Notes: generated by a model from the letters alone, not told the origin. 64,000 bases of DNA from Thiomicrorhabdus sp963677355 (GCA_963677355.2 CAXXXQ010000002.1:682001-746000); one strand, 5' to 3'. Positions 17,280 to 26,196 are shown, counted from the first letter of the stretch. Translations and numbers: made by a program.

Positions 17280-17738
17280 CTATTTTTTTGATTTGTTTTT
17301 AATTTGGCATTTTGCACAAACACCATGAATTTCGAGACTAGGTCGGTTAACTTTGAAATGAATTTTCTTGGCTTGATTCTGAATTTCATCCCGTAAAGCA
17401 TTCGAAAGCAAAGACTCCTCAACAAGCCCGCATTCATCACATATAAAAAACTGCGTCATATCATCAGAACAATGTTCTCCAATATGATCGCAGATTACAA
17501 ATTGACGCGTTGAAGCTATACGGTGAATCAAGCTGTTTGCCTCCAAAAAAGTCAAGGCTCGATAAATCGTAGGTGGTTGGGTTCCACTAGTATGATCTTC
17601 GCGGTATTTGTCTAAAATTTCATAGGCACTCATTGGATGCGCGGCATTCGTCAAAATACCCAATACGGCTTCACGAATAGGCGTTAAATTTTGTCCATTT
17701 TTATGGCAGATATCTTTTGCCTGTTTGGCTGCATTCAT
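17280..17738 (-). CDS. zur: Zinc uptake regulator Zur (Fur family)
   Basis: 152 residues from the ATG at 17738; a TTG two codons earlier also opens the frame. Winged helix about 15-80 with PPTIYRALTFLEANSLIHRI, then the dimerisation domain with CDHIGEHC, FICDECG (Cys100, Cys103) and HGVCAKC (Cys141, Cys144), the structural zinc site. The IYRAL helix and short central His pattern are typical of Zur rather than Fur. Convergent with the dodecin-like gene and separated by one gene from the GTPase. When zinc is plentiful it should repress the palindrome at 16776. Confidence 0.88.
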   Translation of the reverse strand: MNAAKQAKDICHKNGQNLTPIREAVLGILTNAAHPMSAYEILDKYREDHTSGTQPPTIYRALTFLEANSLIHRIASTRQFVICDHIGEHCSDDMTQFFICDECGLVEESLLSNALRDEIQNQAKKIHFKVNRPSLEIHGVCAKCQIKNKSKK

Positions 17739-17977
17739 GATCAATCCAAGCTATTTAATCGACTTTCTAATATCAAACATTAACATTGTTCACTTATTTA
17801 TAGAGCCTTTCTTTTCATTTATGAAAAAGATCAACGCCCTACATTTGAGTGAATTATAGGCTATGAAATCATTACTCTTTATGCCCATGCATTTGCTCAT
17901 CCCAATAGATGTAAAATCAAGCATGTTGATTAATTTAATTACATTAATTGAATACAATTTTTAAATATCAACTCTAA

Positions 17978-19603
17978 CTACGCTTTGATCGCCCTACGAA
18001 TCAACTCCGGTGCCGAGTTCAGCAGTTGTTGAGTGTACGCCTGTTGTGGATGGCGCATAATCTCCTCGACTGATCCTTGCTCGACCAATTTACCGTTTTG
18101 CATCACCGCGACTTTATGCGCAATCGCCGGAATAATGGATAAATCATGAGTAATGAACAGATAGGAAAGCTGGTATTTTTGTTGCAACTCATCCAGCAAA
18201 GCTAACACTTGAGCGCGCACGGACACATCCAAAGCACTGGTCGGCTCGTCACAAATAATCAGTTCCGGCTCAACCGCCAAGGCACGGGCAATACCGATAC
18301 GTTGACGCTGACCACCGGAAAATTCGTGCGGATAACGGAACTTATGCTCCGGCAACAAACCGACTTGAGACAAGAGTTCATCAATACGTTGGTCTTGATC
18401 CTCTTTTCTCTGGCTACCTACTTTGAGACTAACCATACCTTCACGGATGATTTCACTGATCGTCATCCGTGGATTCAACGCCGAAAAAGGATCCTGAAAA
18501 ATCACTTGTACACGTTTACGTAACGGTTTCATCAGTGATTCAGTTAAGTCGGTTAAACAGATGCTATCCCCATCAACCTGATATTTAACTGAACCTTCGG
18601 TTGAATTGACTAATTTGAGAATTGCTTGACCAATGGTACTTTTACCCGAACCTGATTCACCGACCAATGCTAGAGTCTGGCCTTTTTCGATAGTTAGACT
18701 GACACCATCAACCGCCTTAACATGACCAACAGTGCGTTGAAAAATCCCTTTTTTAATCGGAAAATGAACTTTAAGCTCATTCAACTCAAGCAGTTTCTCG
18801 CTACCGGAAACCGTTTTCAGCTCTTGTTTAGGCACGGCATCTTGCAACAATTTTTGGGTATACGGATGACAGGCGTTTTCAAAAAACTGCTGTTTCGCGG
18901 CTTGTTCGACAATTTTACCCTGCTTCATTACTGCAACGGTATCCGCCATTTCATAAACCACACCCATATCATGAGTGATGAACAGAATAGAAAGTCCGCG
19001 CTGATCGCGTAATTTTTTAAGTAGCTGTAGTACCTGAGCCTGGATGGTGACATCCAATGCGGTTGTCGGCTCGTCTGCAATCAGCAGATCCGGTTCACAA
19101 GCCAACGCCATGGCGATCATGACACGCTGTTTCTGCCCACCCGATAATTGGTGAGGATACCAATCGTAACGTTCATCCGGGTTGGGAATCCCTACTTCTT
19201 CAAATAAAGATACGACTTTTTGACGGGACTCTTTTCCTTTCATATTCAAATGGATACGCAGCACTTCTGCAACCTGCTCTCCAACTTTCATAACCGGATT
19301 CAAAGAGGTCATCGGCTCCTGAAAAATCATCGCCACCTGACGACCTCTAACTTTCTGCATCTGGCTTTCAGGCAGCTCAAACAGGTTCTGTGCATTCAGA
19401 TGAATGTCGCCCGCACTGACTTTAATGACATCAGGCAATAGACGCATGACTGACAACGAAGTCAGTGATTTTCCACTGCCGGACTCACCAACTAATGCAA
19501 AAATTTCGCCCGATTTAATATCGAAACTGACGTCATCAATCAAACGATTTTCGCCAATCTGCAACACTAAATTTTGAACGCTTAACACCTTGCTTTCAGA
19601 CAT
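17978..19603 (-). CDS. yejF: Peptide ABC transporter ATPase, two fused domains (YejF-like)
   Basis: 541 residues with two complete ABC domains. The first (about 5-255) has GESGSGKSLTSLS, LSGGQKQRV and LIADEPTTALD. The second (about 270-535) has GESGSGKSTIGQA, FSGGQRQRIGIARAL and LIICDEPTSALD. Oligopeptide family C-terminal extensions follow each half. It powers the two permeases encoded immediately upstream (8-base gap). The 3' end (17997-18103) is duplicated as a decayed fragment at 15372-15478. Substrate by analogy with YejABEF is oligopeptides; this is not proven. Confidence 0.9.
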   Translation of the reverse strand: MSESKVLSVQNLVLQIGENRLIDDVSFDIKSGEIFALVGESGSGKSLTSLSVMRLLPDVIKVSAGDIHLNAQNLFELPESQMQKVRGRQVAMIFQEPMTSLNPVMKVGEQVAEVLRIHLNMKGKESRQKVVSLFEEVGIPNPDERYDWYPHQLSGGQKQRVMIAMALACEPDLLIADEPTTALDVTIQAQVLQLLKKLRDQRGLSILFITHDMGVVYEMADTVAVMKQGKIVEQAAKQQFFENACHPYTQKLLQDAVPKQELKTVSGSEKLLELNELKVHFPIKKGIFQRTVGHVKAVDGVSLTIEKGQTLALVGESGSGKSTIGQAILKLVNSTEGSVKYQVDGDSICLTDLTESLMKPLRKRVQVIFQDPFSALNPRMTISEIIREGMVSLKVGSQRKEDQDQRIDELLSQVGLLPEHKFRYPHEFSGGQRQRIGIARALAVEPELIICDEPTSALDVSVRAQVLALLDELQQKYQLSYLFITHDLSIIPAIAHKVAVMQNGKLVEQGSVEEIMRHPQQAYTQQLLNSAPELIRRAIKA

Positions 19604-19611
19604 ATACTTTC

Positions 19612-20988
19612 CTATTTCTCCGATCTCGGGTTAAGAACCCATTGAACCCTGTCAGCAAACAGGTTGGCCGCTAATACTAAAATAAACATAAAGCAGAACG
19701 CCGATAATAAAGACCACCATACCATCGGTTCTCTCGCCATCTCTAATCGAGCTTGGTTGATCATATTTCCCCAGCTTGGCATCGTCGGATCGACACCGAC
19801 ACCGACATAAGACAATACCGCTTCTGCCAATACCAAACCACTGAAATCGAGCACCAAGGCGATCAAAATCAAGTGCACCAGATTCGGATAGATATGCCGA
19901 CTGATGATTTTAACCGGGTGCAAGCCAAAAGCTCGTGCCGAGGTAACGTATTCCACCTGACTGATCTTCAAGGTTTCAGCGCGCAATAAACGACACAATC
20001 CGGTCCAACTGGTCATTCCTAAAATAAAAATCAAAAACAGCAAGCGCAGATCGGCGCGTTCTTCAGTGCTACCGAACCATTCGGGGTGACTGCCCATAAT
20101 GGACTGCATGACCAACACTGCGGCGGCAATCAGCAGAACACCGGGAATAGAGTTTAACGTGGTATAAAGATATTGGATAACGTCGTCAATCCAGCCTCTG
20201 AAATAACCGGCACTAATACCAAGCACCAAAGCCAAAGGCAGCATCACAATGGTGGTCAAACCACCAATCAGCACACCGGTACGAACACTTTTTAACGACT
20301 GGTAGAAAACATCTTCGCCCACTTTATTGGTACCCAGCACATGAAAATCAAAACTCAACCAATAGAGCCAACTAAAACCAAACAGCAACACAAAAACGGT
20401 CAGATAAGCGGTCTTCCAAGGTATTACAGATGAAACTGTAGCAAAACCAAAACGTGCTGAAATAACTCGTTTACTAAACCATTGATGCAGAATATAAACT
20501 ACAAACATAATCAGGCTGACTGTCAATAACACCCACACAGATTGCAGTAACAAATAAGAGCCGATCTGCGCAGGCTCGACCTGCTGAATGACGTACTTCA
20601 ACGGTAGGTAAATCTGTGTAACCTGACCTTTCTCGTCATAAACTACGCTGGTACTATATTCTTGCAAAGCGAACGGAGCCGAATAGGTTCTTTCGGTATT
20701 CGCGATCAAATGCGAAAAGCCCAAATCCAACAAACTCGCCATGGACTGATTACTGTTATTTTGGGGTTCATCAACTTTGAAATGCAGCGAATCCGCTAAT
20801 GCAACCAGAAAATAAAAAATCAGCACGATAAATGCCGCCATGGCCGTTTTCGATTCAAAAATGGCGCGCCACTGTTTGCGCTTTTGCGGGTCTTTCAGCA
20901 CTTGCCCTATTCCAACCATGATCAGCACAAACAAGCCCCAGATCATGATGTCGGTCCACAAAAATACCGGAGTCCAAGTCAAGGTCAT
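19612..20988 (-). CDS. yejE: Peptide ABC transporter permease (YejE-like), long form
   Basis: 458 residues, about 115 more than E. coli YejE. Membrane segments lie near 12-30, 48-66, 150-170, 195-215 and through the C-terminal BPD_transp domain (about 235-450). The EAA loop reads EYVTSARAFGLHPVKIISRHIYPN and contacts the ATPase. A periplasmic stretch of roughly 75 residues between the second and third helices accounts for the extra length. Its ATG overlaps the yejB-like stop by 4 bases (ATGA), so expression is coupled. Confidence 0.88.
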   Translation of the reverse strand: MTLTWTPVFLWTDIMIWGLFVLIMVGIGQVLKDPQKRKQWRAIFESKTAMAAFIVLIFYFLVALADSLHFKVDEPQNNSNQSMASLLDLGFSHLIANTERTYSAPFALQEYSTSVVYDEKGQVTQIYLPLKYVIQQVEPAQIGSYLLLQSVWVLLTVSLIMFVVYILHQWFSKRVISARFGFATVSSVIPWKTAYLTVFVLLFGFSWLYWLSFDFHVLGTNKVGEDVFYQSLKSVRTGVLIGGLTTIVMLPLALVLGISAGYFRGWIDDVIQYLYTTLNSIPGVLLIAAAVLVMQSIMGSHPEWFGSTEERADLRLLFLIFILGMTSWTGLCRLLRAETLKISQVEYVTSARAFGLHPVKIISRHIYPNLVHLILIALVLDFSGLVLAEAVLSYVGVGVDPTMPSWGNMINQARLEMAREPMVWWSLLSAFCFMFILVLAANLFADRVQWVLNPRSEK

Positions 20989-21962
20989 GATAGCTTCACC
21001 CGCGGATCAAAATAGGTGTAGGAAATATCCGTCAGGATCAGACCGATAATATAGAGAACCGAGCCCAAAAAGACCATGGCTTTGACAATACCGAAGTCCT
21101 GCGCTTGAATGGCATCAATAGTATAGCTTCCCAAACCTGGGATTCCGAAGAAAGACTCCATGATCAGGCTACCCATAAACAAAGTCGGAATCACTACTAC
21201 AACCCCGGTTAAAATCGGTAATAAACCGTTCTGCAAGACATGTCCGAACAGCACCTTAATTTCCGACAACCCCTTGGCTCTTGCTGTACGCACATAGTCT
21301 TTATTGATCTCTTCCAGGAAAATACTTCGATACCAGCGTGTTCCGCCTCCAATGCCGGCAAACACACCAATCAAAACCGGTAAGATCAGGAATTTGATTC
21401 CCTCTAGCCCCGGCTCGTAACCGGAAATGGGCACCCAGTGCCAGATTTTACTGAACAGGACTTGTCCGGCGATGATATAGAAAAGACCGGAAATAGACAT
21501 AATAGCCACCGCTACCGCCATGGTGGCTTTATCCAAGGTAGATCCTCTAAACAAGACAATCAATAGTGCAATAGCAATATTGGTCACTAGGCCTATGATA
21601 AATGTCGGCAAGGCGATTGCCAGACTCGGCCACATCCTTTCATAGATATCGGCTGAAATTTGTCGTCCCGAATCAGATTGACCGAAATCGAAACTAAATA
21701 ATTTAAGCGACTCTTGCACAAACAGCGTGTCGCTTATGGCTTGCAAACCACCTACTTCCATATTGACAAAAAGCGGTTTGTCATAGCCTCTATCTTCTTT
21801 CCAGGCTTGAATCATTTCGGGTGTAGTCTGCTTAGCTCCTAGCTGGGCACGCGCCATATCATCCGGCGTATTCACCATAAAAAACAGGGAAAAGGTGATC
21901 AAATTGACACCAATCAAAATAGGGATTGCAAACAACAAACGGCGGATAATATAGGCAAACAT
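20985..21962 (-). CDS. yejB: Peptide ABC transporter permease (YejB/DppB-like)
   Basis: 325 residues. The N-terminus MFAYIIRRLLFAIPILIGVNLITF is the standard start of this permease class, followed by five further membrane segments and the EAA loop DYVRTARAKGLSEIKVLFGHVLQN (about 223-246). Like YejB it has a longer periplasmic loop after the first helix (about 35-115). The ATG at 21962 shares its first base with the stop of the solute-binding protein gene. It forms the translocation pore with the YejE-like permease. Confidence 0.9.
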   Translation of the reverse strand: MFAYIIRRLLFAIPILIGVNLITFSLFFMVNTPDDMARAQLGAKQTTPEMIQAWKEDRGYDKPLFVNMEVGGLQAISDTLFVQESLKLFSFDFGQSDSGRQISADIYERMWPSLAIALPTFIIGLVTNIAIALLIVLFRGSTLDKATMAVAVAIMSISGLFYIIAGQVLFSKIWHWVPISGYEPGLEGIKFLILPVLIGVFAGIGGGTRWYRSIFLEEINKDYVRTARAKGLSEIKVLFGHVLQNGLLPILTGVVVVIPTLFMGSLIMESFFGIPGLGSYTIDAIQAQDFGIVKAMVFLGSVLYIIGLILTDISYTYFDPRVKLS

Positions 21963-24193
21963 CAGTTCTGCCCCTTTGAAATTTTCGACTTCAAGATTTT
22001 GTTCTGTCGATTTTGATAGGCTTTAGTCAACGGCCATATTGATACCAGCAGAATAACAACAACAAAAATGAACGGCCAAGTTACCGGTTGATTCCATACC
22101 TTCTGTTGCTCATATCTCGATTGCGTATCGATACGACGGTATTTCAATGTGTTATTTGCTAGCGCATTCGGCCAGACGTTTTTTAGCCAGCTATGATACA
22201 GAGCCAACGCTTTCGGATGAAAACCCCAGATCCAAGGCGCATCTTGGCGGGCCAGTTCAACCATCTGTTGAATAATCGCCATTCTACGCTCGCCGTTCGG
22301 CATGGTTTTCATCTCTTCAAACAAACGGTTGAATTCAGGGTTATCGTAGTTCGCACTATTGATCCCGGCACCATTAGTATTGATGATCGCATTGCCGCCA
22401 TACAGCAGGAATAGAAAGTTTTCGGGATCCGGATAGTCCGCATTCCAACCCCATGAGAACATTTGTACTTTGGCCTTTCTGACCTTATCCTGAAATCGAT
22501 TATAGTCTGTCGCCCGAATCACTAGGTTGATCCCCAGTTTGGCGAACTGTTTACGGTACCAGTTCAATTGAGACTGGCTATCCGGTCCGGTTGCCGCCGT
22601 ATCGTAATATAAAGTCAAGGGCTCGCCATTTGCGTCCCGGCCACCGGGATAACCAGCTTCGGCTAGCAGCTGCTTCGCATAATCAATAGATTTACGCTGC
22701 AAGCGATTGTTTTTCCAGTCATAGACCACAGAATTCATGCCGGATTCACCGTCCTGATAGCCGTAAATTCCAGGTGGAATTGGCCCCTGTGCTGGTACGC
22801 CTCGACCATTCATAAAAATCGAAATGTATTCGTCATCGTTAACGGCAACACTGATGGCCTGACGCAATTTACGCTGTTTAGCGGAATAGCCGCCTACCAC
22901 ATCGTCAGCCATGTTAAATCCGAAATAATAGACCGTCGGCTGAATCTGACTCAAAAACTGAATCCCTTTTTCCCGCATCTGTTCGGTCAACTGCATCGAA
23001 CCGCCGGCTGAAAATGAAACCGCCTGATCAAAGCTATCCGAACTCACTCCCGAAGAGTCATAGTAACCTTGTAAAAACTTATTCCACAGGGGAACGCTCT
23101 CTTTCTCTAAGGTGTAGACCACTTCTTTTATAAAGGGTAAAGGTTTTCCTGCATCATCAAGCAAAGCCGGATCCGCCCCTTCGGGCAAACCATCGGTTGG
23201 ATAATACTCTTCATGAAAATTCGGATTCGCAGCCAAGCGCATGCGGCGATTTGGATTATTCTCAACTAAATAATAAGGCCCGGTGCCAACCGGTGTACTG
23301 TCTAAGGTAAGGTTTTTTTCCACCAAGCCTTTTTGTTTATAGAATTGGTCCGCCTCCCAAGGAATCGGCGCAAAAAAGTTCATCGTCAACCAGTAAAGAA
23401 ACTGCGGGTATTTGCCATGGATGCGAATTTTAAAACGCAGCTCATCCAACACTTCCACGCCGGAAATTCGGTAATCATTCAATGGAAAATAACTGTACTG
23501 ACTTTTACTGTTTTCTGCCTCTAACTGTTGACTGAATGCCTTAGTCACCTGTTCGGAAAACGCCTGCAAACCGACAATATAAGTTTTCATGGAGTCATAG
23601 ATGGGCGAGTGGTTTTGACGCAATGCCATGCGTTTCAAGGCATAGACATAATCCGCAGCAACCAGTTGTCGAGTACCCAGTTTTTTAAAGTCAAAAATAG
23701 TGTTAATCAACTTCAACTGTTCAACGTTAAGTTGATGATATAGAAAGCCATTCGCATCTTTAACAAAAGCCGGATGTGGTTGAAAACGAATACCCGGTTT
23801 AAGTTGAAACAGGTATTCAGTAAAAGCCACCTCGCCGTCTTCCGCTACCTCTTTATTACTCTGATCCAGATACTTAACCGCTGGCATCTTTACTAGTGTC
23901 AAAGGCTCTAGGGTATAAGGTCTTTTCAAATAGTGATATTGCAGTGGCGGTTCATACACCTGTCCTAAAATCGCCCATTCATTAGAGTTATACGAAATAA
24001 CCGGATCAAGATGTTTCGGGGGGGAACTAAACGAAGTATAAAAAGTCTGTTGACTACTATCCACATTGGAATAAGGAGAATTCCAGCTTGTTGCCAGCGT
24101 AACGGTAGAAACGGAAAGCAATAAAAGCGAAACAAACACTTTTATAATCAGTCGTGCAGAATTGTGATTTCCCGAAAAAATTGAGCGCGCCAT
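21962..24193 (-). CDS. Extracellular solute-binding protein, family 5, with C-terminal membrane anchor
   Basis: 743 residues, longer than E. coli YejA (604). N-terminal hydrophobic segment about 12-35 ending LATSWNSP (signal peptide). The SBP_bac_5 domain starts at DSSQQTFYTSFSSPPKHLDPV and has the typical GTGPYYLVENNPNRR and RQAISVAVNDDEYI signatures. Unusually, it ends with a second hydrophobic helix (about 705-725, WPFIFVVVILLVSIWPL) and a basic tail, which should tether it to the inner membrane. First gene of the importer operon, divergent from fabI. Confidence 0.9.
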   Translation of the reverse strand: MARSIFSGNHNSARLIIKVFVSLLLLSVSTVTLATSWNSPYSNVDSSQQTFYTSFSSPPKHLDPVISYNSNEWAILGQVYEPPLQYHYLKRPYTLEPLTLVKMPAVKYLDQSNKEVAEDGEVAFTEYLFQLKPGIRFQPHPAFVKDANGFLYHQLNVEQLKLINTIFDFKKLGTRQLVAADYVYALKRMALRQNHSPIYDSMKTYIVGLQAFSEQVTKAFSQQLEAENSKSQYSYFPLNDYRISGVEVLDELRFKIRIHGKYPQFLYWLTMNFFAPIPWEADQFYKQKGLVEKNLTLDSTPVGTGPYYLVENNPNRRMRLAANPNFHEEYYPTDGLPEGADPALLDDAGKPLPFIKEVVYTLEKESVPLWNKFLQGYYDSSGVSSDSFDQAVSFSAGGSMQLTEQMREKGIQFLSQIQPTVYYFGFNMADDVVGGYSAKQRKLRQAISVAVNDDEYISIFMNGRGVPAQGPIPPGIYGYQDGESGMNSVVYDWKNNRLQRKSIDYAKQLLAEAGYPGGRDANGEPLTLYYDTAATGPDSQSQLNWYRKQFAKLGINLVIRATDYNRFQDKVRKAKVQMFSWGWNADYPDPENFLFLLYGGNAIINTNGAGINSANYDNPEFNRLFEEMKTMPNGERRMAIIQQMVELARQDAPWIWGFHPKALALYHSWLKNVWPNALANNTLKYRRIDTQSRYEQQKVWNQPVTWPFIFVVVILLVSIWPLTKAYQNRQNKILKSKISKGQN

Positions 24194-24400
24194 TCGTATC
24201 CGTTTTTATCTTCTCGAATTATGCAAAAGTCGAAATAGCCGAAATGACTTTTAATCGAAAATTTAGTCCAAGCGAGGGTCTTAAAATGATAAATATCCAG
24301 CATTATAACCAATAATTTAGCGTTATAATGCCTATAAAATTTTACCAGCCGTATTAACCGTATGGTTGGCATTTAATATTAAAAAACCGTGGAGATCAAT

Positions 24401-25180
24401 ATGGGATTCCTAGCTGGAAAAAAAGCATTAATCATTGGTGTCGCCAACAATAAGTCAATTGCCTATGGTATTGCGAAACAGATGGCAGAACAAGGTGCTG
24501 AGATTGCACTTACTTACCAAAATGACAAACTAAAAGGCCGTGTAGAAAAAATTGCTGAAGAACTGGGTTCTTCCGTTGTCATGCCTTTGGACGTCGCTAG
24601 CGACGAACAGATTGATGCCTGTTTTTCAGAACTCTCTCAGCAATGGACTGACGGTCTGGATATTTTGGTTCACTCAGTCGCATTTGCACCTCGTGAAGAG
24701 CTGGAAGGCCGTATGATCGATGCCTCTACACGAGAAGGTTTCAGCATCGCACACGATATCAGTGCATATAGCCTAACCGCTTGTACCAAAGCAGCACATG
24801 AAATGCTAAAAGCCAAGCAAGGTTCGGTAATGACCGTTTCTTACTTGGGTGCTGAACGTGCGGTGCCAAACTACAATGTAATGGGGATTGCCAAAGCGTC
24901 TTTGGAAGCAACTGTTCGCTACCTAGCTGCAGACCTTGGACAAGAAGGCATTCGCGTTAATGCGGTTTCTGCGGGTCCTATCCGCACTTTGGCTGCTGCC
25001 GGTATTAAAGACTTCCGCACCATGCTGGATAAAGCGGCAGCTGCAACGCCTCTACGCCGCAATGTCACGATCGAAGAAGTGGGTAATACAGCTGCTTTCT
25101 TGTGTTCAGACCTAGCATCCGGTATTACCGGTGAGATCACCTATGTTGATGGAGGCTACAACGTAACCGCATCTACCTAA
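24401..25180 (+). CDS. fabI: Enoyl-[acyl-carrier-protein] reductase FabI
   Basis: 259 residues from the ATG at 24401, 7 bases after a GGAG site; the frame is open from a GTG at 24389. NADH-dependent last step of fatty-acid elongation. Features are the GVANNKSIAYGIAKQM cofactor loop (about 13-28), SVAFAPREELEG, the catalytic Tyr158-x6-Lys165 (YNVMGIAK) and AGPIRTLAAAGI. A TATAAT-like -10 lies at 24324-24329 with a weak -35. A triclosan-type target in other species. Confidence 0.96.
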   Translation: MGFLAGKKALIIGVANNKSIAYGIAKQMAEQGAEIALTYQNDKLKGRVEKIAEELGSSVVMPLDVASDEQIDACFSELSQQWTDGLDILVHSVAFAPREELEGRMIDASTREGFSIAHDISAYSLTACTKAAHEMLKAKQGSVMTVSYLGAERAVPNYNVMGIAKASLEATVRYLAADLGQEGIRVNAVSAGPIRTLAAAGIKDFRTMLDKAAAATPLRRNVTIEEVGNTAAFLCSDLASGITGEITYVDGGYNVTAST

Positions 25181-25293
25181 TTAAAAATGTCTAAAAGTAC
25201 TAATCTCTGCGTTACAGTTTCACTCGTTTAGTTTTACTAAGCTTCGCCCACTGAGCCTTGATCTAAGTACTTTTATCTCATTTTAAAATTACT

Positions 25294-25320
25294 AAACCGG
25301 CAATAGCCGGTTTTTTTATT
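25294..25320 (+). terminator. Terminator after fabI
   Basis: AAACCGGC and GCCGGTTT around ATA, followed by TTTTTTTATT. Confidence 0.85.
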
Positions 25321-25390
25321 CATTTTTCTAGAGAAAAAGTATCTGAAGCAAATTTCAAGAATGGATTGATAGAAAATAAATCATAGAAAT

Positions 25391-25429
25391 GAAAAAGCCT
25401 TACTAACTGTTAGTTAATAAGGCTTTTAA
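25391..25429 (-). terminator. Terminator after tRNA-Val/Asp pair 1
   Basis: Minus strand AAAAGCCTTA with the complementary TAAGGCTTTTT and an inner TTAACTAACAGTTAG stem. It lies 6 bases past the tRNA-Asp CCA end. Confidence 0.8.
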
Positions 25430-25434
25430 GATAA

Positions 25435-25511
25435 TGGCGGAGCGGACGGGATTCGAACCCGCGACCCCCTGCGTGACAGGCAGGTATTCTAACCAGCTGA
25501 ACTACCGCTCC
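25435..25511 (-). tRNA. tRNA-Asp (GTC), copy 1
   Basis: 77 bases including an encoded CCA. Acceptor GGAGCGG pairs with CCGCTCC, anticodon loop CTGTCAC gives GTC, T-arm GGTTCGAATCC. Identical to copies 2 and 3. Confidence 0.97.
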
Positions 25512-25519
25512 TAATTGTA

Positions 25520-25595
25520 TGGTGGGTGATACTGGGCTCGAACCAGTGACCCTCGCCTTGTAAGGGCGATGCTCTCCCAACTGAGCTAATCACCC
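25520..25595 (-). tRNA. tRNA-Val (TAC), copy 1
   Basis: 76 bases including CCA. Acceptor GGGTGAT/ATCACCC, anticodon loop CTTACAA gives TAC, T-arm GGTTCGAGCC. 8 bases upstream of tRNA-Asp copy 1 in the direction of transcription. Confidence 0.97.
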
Positions 25596-25646
25596 GGGAT
25601 AACTCTTGCTAGAGTCTGCATGCAATCCAATCTCTGAGATCGCATA

Positions 25647-25681
25647 AAAAAAGCAGCGTCGCTTGGCGAGACTGCTTTTGA
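25647..25681 (-). terminator. Terminator after tRNA-Val/Asp pair 2
   Basis: Minus strand AAAAGCAG and CTGCTTTT with inner CTCGCC/GCGACG-like pairing, then TTTTTTTAT. Confidence 0.75.
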
Positions 25682-25685
25682 ATAA

Positions 25686-25762
25686 TGGCGGAGCGGACGG
25701 GATTCGAACCCGCGACCCCCTGCGTGACAGGCAGGTATTCTAACCAGCTGAACTACCGCTCC
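25686..25762 (-). tRNA. tRNA-Asp (GTC), copy 2
   Basis: Same sequence as copy 1, CCA encoded. The whole pair 2 (25686-25846), spacer included, is identical to pair 1 (25435-25595). Confidence 0.97.
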
Positions 25763-25770
25763 TAATTGTA

Positions 25771-25846
25771 TGGTGGGTGATACTGGGCTCGAACCAGTGA
25801 CCCTCGCCTTGTAAGGGCGATGCTCTCCCAACTGAGCTAATCACCC
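25771..25846 (-). tRNA. tRNA-Val (TAC), copy 2
   Basis: Same sequence as copy 1. The 8-base spacer to tRNA-Asp copy 2 is identical to that in pair 1, pointing to a recent duplication. Confidence 0.97.
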
Positions 25847-25935
25847 AGGATACATAAGAAAAGTCTTACAAAACGGTCCAAATAAACCTTTATGCTTTGC
25901 CTAAGTTAATTACTGCAAACTCCTGTAAATTTGCA

Positions 25936-25967
25936 ATAAAAAAGCTAGTTAAAAACTAGCTTTGAAA
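25936..25967 (-). terminator. Terminator after tRNA-Val/Asp pair 3
   Basis: Minus strand AAAGCTAGT/ACTAGCTTT around TTTTA, then TTTTTATT. The third of three unrelated terminator hairpins that each follow one tRNA pair. Confidence 0.8.
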
Positions 25968-25970
25968 TTC

Positions 25971-26047
25971 TGGCGGAGCGGACGGGATTCGAACCCGCGA
26001 CCCCCTGCGTGACAGGCAGGTATTCTAACCAGCTGAACTACCGCTCC
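25971..26047 (-). tRNA. tRNA-Asp (GTC), copy 3
   Basis: Same tRNA as copies 1 and 2, CCA encoded. Only one base separates it from tRNA-Val copy 3, versus 8 in the other pairs. Confidence 0.97.
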
Positions 26048-26048
26048 G

Positions 26049-26124
26049 TGGTGGGTGATACTGGGCTCGAACCAGTGACCCTCGCCTTGTAAGGGCGATG
26101 CTCTCCCAACTGAGCTAATCACCC
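26049..26124 (-). tRNA. tRNA-Val (TAC), copy 3
   Basis: First tRNA after the strong promoter at 26197-26224. Sequence as in the other copies. Confidence 0.97.
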
Positions 26125-26186
26125 AATTAAGCTTTCAAAGTCCGCTCTGTTAGCCGCTTTGCGGCGTTTCAGAGCAGTGCTTAATT
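26125..26186 (-). promoter_or_regulatory. Structured leader of the tRNA-Val/Asp operon
   Basis: Three nested inverted repeats, AATTAAGC/GCTTAATT (26125-26132 and 26179-26186), GCTCTG/CAGAGC and GCCGC/GCGGC, fold the transcript upstream of the first tRNA into one long stem. It has no T-run and is more likely a processing signal than a terminator. Confidence 0.6.
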
Positions 26187-26196
26187 GATGTGGCGT

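Noticed and set aside
25435..26124. Regularly spaced repeats resembling a repeat array
   Set aside because: They are three tRNA-Val/tRNA-Asp pairs with cloverleaf structure, not CRISPR repeats.
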